Of a stretch of 14,401 bases of DNA, positions 12,096-14,401 are shown piece by piece. Made by a program: the position numbers and the translations under genes. The notes under the pieces were generated by a model. It worked only from the letters and a program-made list of their open reading frames with translations, was not told where the DNA came from and made no database searches. Position 1 is the stretch's first letter. Every line of letters begins with the position of its first letter. Source of the DNA: Clostridium sp. CAG:921 (GTDB lineage Bacteria > Bacillota > Clostridia > TANB77 > CAG-465); assembly GCA_000433135.1 (NCBI GenBank), contig HF991952.1, positions 8,306 to 22,706 on the forward strand. Reading direction: 5' to 3'.

Positions 12096-14401
12096 ATGAA
12101 ATTAAAAAAATTAGTTAGTATAATATTACTAATTTTAATATTAGTAAATTCAATGTCAGGCATTGCAAATGCTTTTGAAGTTAATTCTGCATATGTAGAA
12201 AATTTAGGAGATTGTGGTCAACATTTGCAATTTAAAACTACATCAGGAATATGGAGTTATGTTATTACAACAATGGTTGGATATAGAAATAATGGGGTAT
12301 TACATTATGCATATTGCTTAAATGTTGATAAACATGGTGTTGGAGAAGAACAAAATTATAGTGTAAATGTAACAGAAATATTATCAGATGTTCAAGTGTG
12401 GAGAGCAATAGTAAATGGATTTCCATACAAAAGTGCTTCAGAACTTGGAGTAGAAAATGATCAAGATGCATTTGTAGCAACAAAACAAGCAGTATATTCA
12501 GTTATATATAACAGAGATGTAGATAGTTTTTATCGTGGTGGAGATGCAAGAGGAACAAAAATATTTAATGCAATAAAAAACATTGTAAATCAAGCAAGAT
12601 ATGGCTCAGAAACACCATCAGTAAACAGTGTACTAAATGCAAATAAAATAGGAGGCTTTAAAGCAGATGGAAGTAACTATTATTCACAAGAGTACAGTGT
12701 TACAAGTAATGTAAATGTATCTAATTATACAGTTACATCAATTAATAATTTCCCAGAAGGAAGTTATATTGCTGATTTAAGTGGTAATGCCAAAACTACA
12801 TTTAATGGAAATGAACATTTTAAAGTTGTAGTTCCTAAAGATAAAATTTTAGATAATTTTGATGGAAAAATATTATTAAATGGTAAAGTTAAAAGCTATC
12901 CAGTATTTTTTGGACAAAGTCCAAATTCTAATTGGCAAAATTATGCATTAACTTATGATGCATATTACACAGCAGGTGGTGAGGCAACTTTATCAGTAGA
13001 TGCATATAAATCAAAAATAAAAGTTATAAAAATAGATAATGAAACTAAAAAATCAATAGAAGGAGTAGAATTTAATTTTAGATATAGTGATGGACAAAAT
13101 ATCGGAAATTATAAAACAAATGCACAAGGTTGTATTGAACTAAATAAATTAAGACAAGGAAAAGTAATTGCCACAGAAATAGCAACAAAATCTGAATATA
13201 TTTTAGATGATAAAGAAAATGAAATTCTTTTAGACTATGATACATATAAAGAATTAACAATTGGAAATGAACACAAAAGAGGAGATTTAAGTGTATATAA
13301 AGTAGATAGTGACAATAAAAAAATAACTTTGGGTGGAGTTAAATTCGCATTATATTCACACGAATTTCAAAAAGTAACAGGGCATTATACAACAGATGCA
13401 AATGGTGAAATTCATATTAAAGGTTTAAGAACAGGAAAATGGTCATTAATTGAAGAAGAAACAGGAAAATGGTATAATCTTAATGAGAATCCAATTGAAA
13501 TTAAAATTAATTGGAATGAAACTACTAACACAACAGTAGAAAATGAATTAAAAAAATCACAAATAAAAATTATTAAAGTTGATAAAGAAAATCATGAAGT
13601 TAAATTAAAAGATGTTGAACTTGAAGTTTTAGACAAAGATGGAAATGTTTTAGAAAAATTAAAGACTGACAAGAATGGAGAATGCTATACAAAAAGATAT
13701 GCAGTAAGAGATTTTCCAGAATTATATATAAGAGAAACAAAAACAAATGAAAAATATGTATTAGATACAGAGATGAAGAAAATTACATTAAAAGAAAATG
13801 AAATTGTTAATTATACATTTGAAAATCAAAAAATATATGGACAAATTAAAGTAATAAAAACTTCAGAAGAAGATAATAAAATAAATGGAGATAAAAAAGG
13901 AACACCAATTCCAAATGTATCTTTTGGAGTATATGATGAAAATAAAAACTTTATAGAGAAAATTACAACTGGAGCAGATGGAATTGCAATTACAAGTAAA
14001 TTGGAGAAAGGTACAAAATATATAAAAGAATTGGAAGGCGAGTCTGGAGAATGGTATCAATTAAATGAAAATGAATATTCAGCGGAAATTGTAAAACATG
14101 GTGAAATCGTTGAATTGAATATTACAAATAAACCTGATAATCCAAACATAGATGTTGAAAAAGATGGAATTATTCAGACAACAGCAAATCAAGAGATTAA
14201 ATATGACTTTACAATAAAAAATACAGGTAATGTACCATTAAAAGATTTTACTTGGTATGATTATTTACCGACAGACTATGTAACTGCAACAAAACTTGTA
14301 ACTGGAACATATAATCAAGATTTAAATTATGCTATATATTATAAAACAAATAAAAATGATTATAGATTATTAAGAGATAATTTGAATACACAAACAAATA
14401 A
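12096..14401 (+). CDS. Large surface adhesin: thioester domain plus Cna_B/SpaA-type repeats (3' end outside window)
   Basis: 768 residues are visible and the frame is open at the right edge. A signal peptide (about 1-26, hydrophobic LVSIILLILILVNSM, then IANA) is followed by a thioester-type domain: Cys74 in HYAYCLN and Gln131 in ATKQAVYSV fit the Cys-Gln pair of the TQXA/thioester family, which can bind host surfaces covalently. Cna_B/SpaA-like repeats follow, starting near residues 306 (KIKVIKIDNETKK), 397 (DLSVYKVDSDNKK), 489 (QIKIIKVDKEN) and 583 (QIKVIKTSEEDN), each with the VxKxD opening and a DxxG strand. From about 681 (DNPNIDVEKDG) a DUF11-like module with KNTGNVPL begins. GGAGG (12085-12089) precedes the ATG. 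Its only CGGs (13103, 14083) straddle codons; no frame break was seen. Confidence 0.88.
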   Translation, partial: MKLKKLVSIILLILILVNSMSGIANAFEVNSAYVENLGDCGQHLQFKTTSGIWSYVITTMVGYRNNGVLHYAYCLNVDKHGVGEEQNYSVNVTEILSDVQVWRAIVNGFPYKSASELGVENDQDAFVATKQAVYSVIYNRDVDSFYRGGDARGTKIFNAIKNIVNQARYGSETPSVNSVLNANKIGGFKADGSNYYSQEYSVTSNVNVSNYTVTSINNFPEGSYIADLSGNAKTTFNGNEHFKVVVPKDKILDNFDGKILLNGKVKSYPVFFGQSPNSNWQNYALTYDAYYTAGGEATLSVDAYKSKIKVIKIDNETKKSIEGVEFNFRYSDGQNIGNYKTNAQGCIELNKLRQGKVIATEIATKSEYILDDKENEILLDYDTYKELTIGNEHKRGDLSVYKVDSDNKKITLGGVKFALYSHEFQKVTGHYTTDANGEIHIKGLRTGKWSLIEEETGKWYNLNENPIEIKINWNETTNTTVENELKKSQIKIIKVDKENHEVKLKDVELEVLDKDGNVLEKLKTDKNGECYTKRYAVRDFPELYIRETKTNEKYVLDTEMKKITLKENEIVNYTFENQKIYGQIKVIKTSEEDNKINGDKKGTPIPNVSFGVYDENKNFIEKITTGADGIAITSKLEKGTKYIKELEGESGEWYQLNENEYSAEIVKHGEIVELNITNKPDNPNIDVEKDGIIQTTANQEIKYDFTIKNTGNVPLKDFTWYDYLPTDYVTATKLVTGTYNQDLNYAIYYKTNKNDYRLLRDNLNTQTN

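Noticed and set aside
1..14401. tRNA gene, such as a special tRNA-Gly, encoded inside the window
   Set aside because: I found no cloverleaf-like segment or CCA-ending stem in the short intergenic gaps; nearly all of the sequence is coding. If a special tRNA exists it lies elsewhere.

Overview
The window is a long co-oriented gene cluster from the transfer region of an integrative/conjugative element in a low-GC Gram-positive bacterium (Bacillota, Clostridia-like). The evidence is the very AT-rich sequence, strong AGGAGG ribosome sites, UGA used as a stop (e.g. 4682-4684, 9108-9110) with UGG for Trp, and Gram-positive conjugation parts: VirD4/TraG coupling protein, VirB6/TrbL-like channel protein, PrgI-like protein, VirB4 ATPase and an M23 wall hydrolase. 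A sortase and a thioester/Cna_B-type surface protein accompany them. No tRNA, rRNA, CRISPR array or insertion sequence was seen.

Layout: the tail of an unknown gene (1-204); an extended -10 promoter (233-261) and a Phd/YefM-RelE/ParE toxin-antitoxin pair (293-839); the transfer module, comprising VirD4 (860-2857), pilin-like protein (2850-3200), VirB6-like protein (3241-4084), an unknown membrane protein (4087-4684), PrgI-like protein (4681-4998), an accessory protein (4967-5578), an N4/N6 DNA methyltransferase (5562-6263), VirB4 (6260-8048) and M23 peptidase (8041-8631); then unknown small proteins, a receiver-like membrane protein, a type I membrane protein and a sortase (8631-12048); a terminator (12059-12081); and a large surface adhesin running off the right edge (12096-14401). 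Genes overlap or are separated by a few bases, so most of the window reads as one transcription unit.

The outstanding observation is that five genes (VirD4, VirB6-like, the 4087 protein, VirB4 and sortase) are interrupted by seven apparent frameshifts, all of one kind. A single extra C sits directly before a glycine codon, giving an in-frame CGG followed by any base (CGGT, CGGA or CGGC). Dropping the C, i.e. reading CGGN as one glycine, restores full-length conserved proteins at all seven places, including the P-loop of VirB4, the SRGRN region of VirD4 and the IGLK region of the sortase. Of 21 CGG trinucleotides on the plus strand, the 14 others all straddle codon boundaries; CGG is never an ordinary in-frame arginine codon here. 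This fits programmed +1 reading or quadruplet decoding at CGGN, perhaps because CGG is an unassigned or starved codon in the host. A systematic sequencing error is the main competitor.

Two transfer genes also appear to start at non-AUG codons (AUC at 4087, AUA at 6260) behind good ribosome sites, a second sign of unusual translation or translational restraint in this module.
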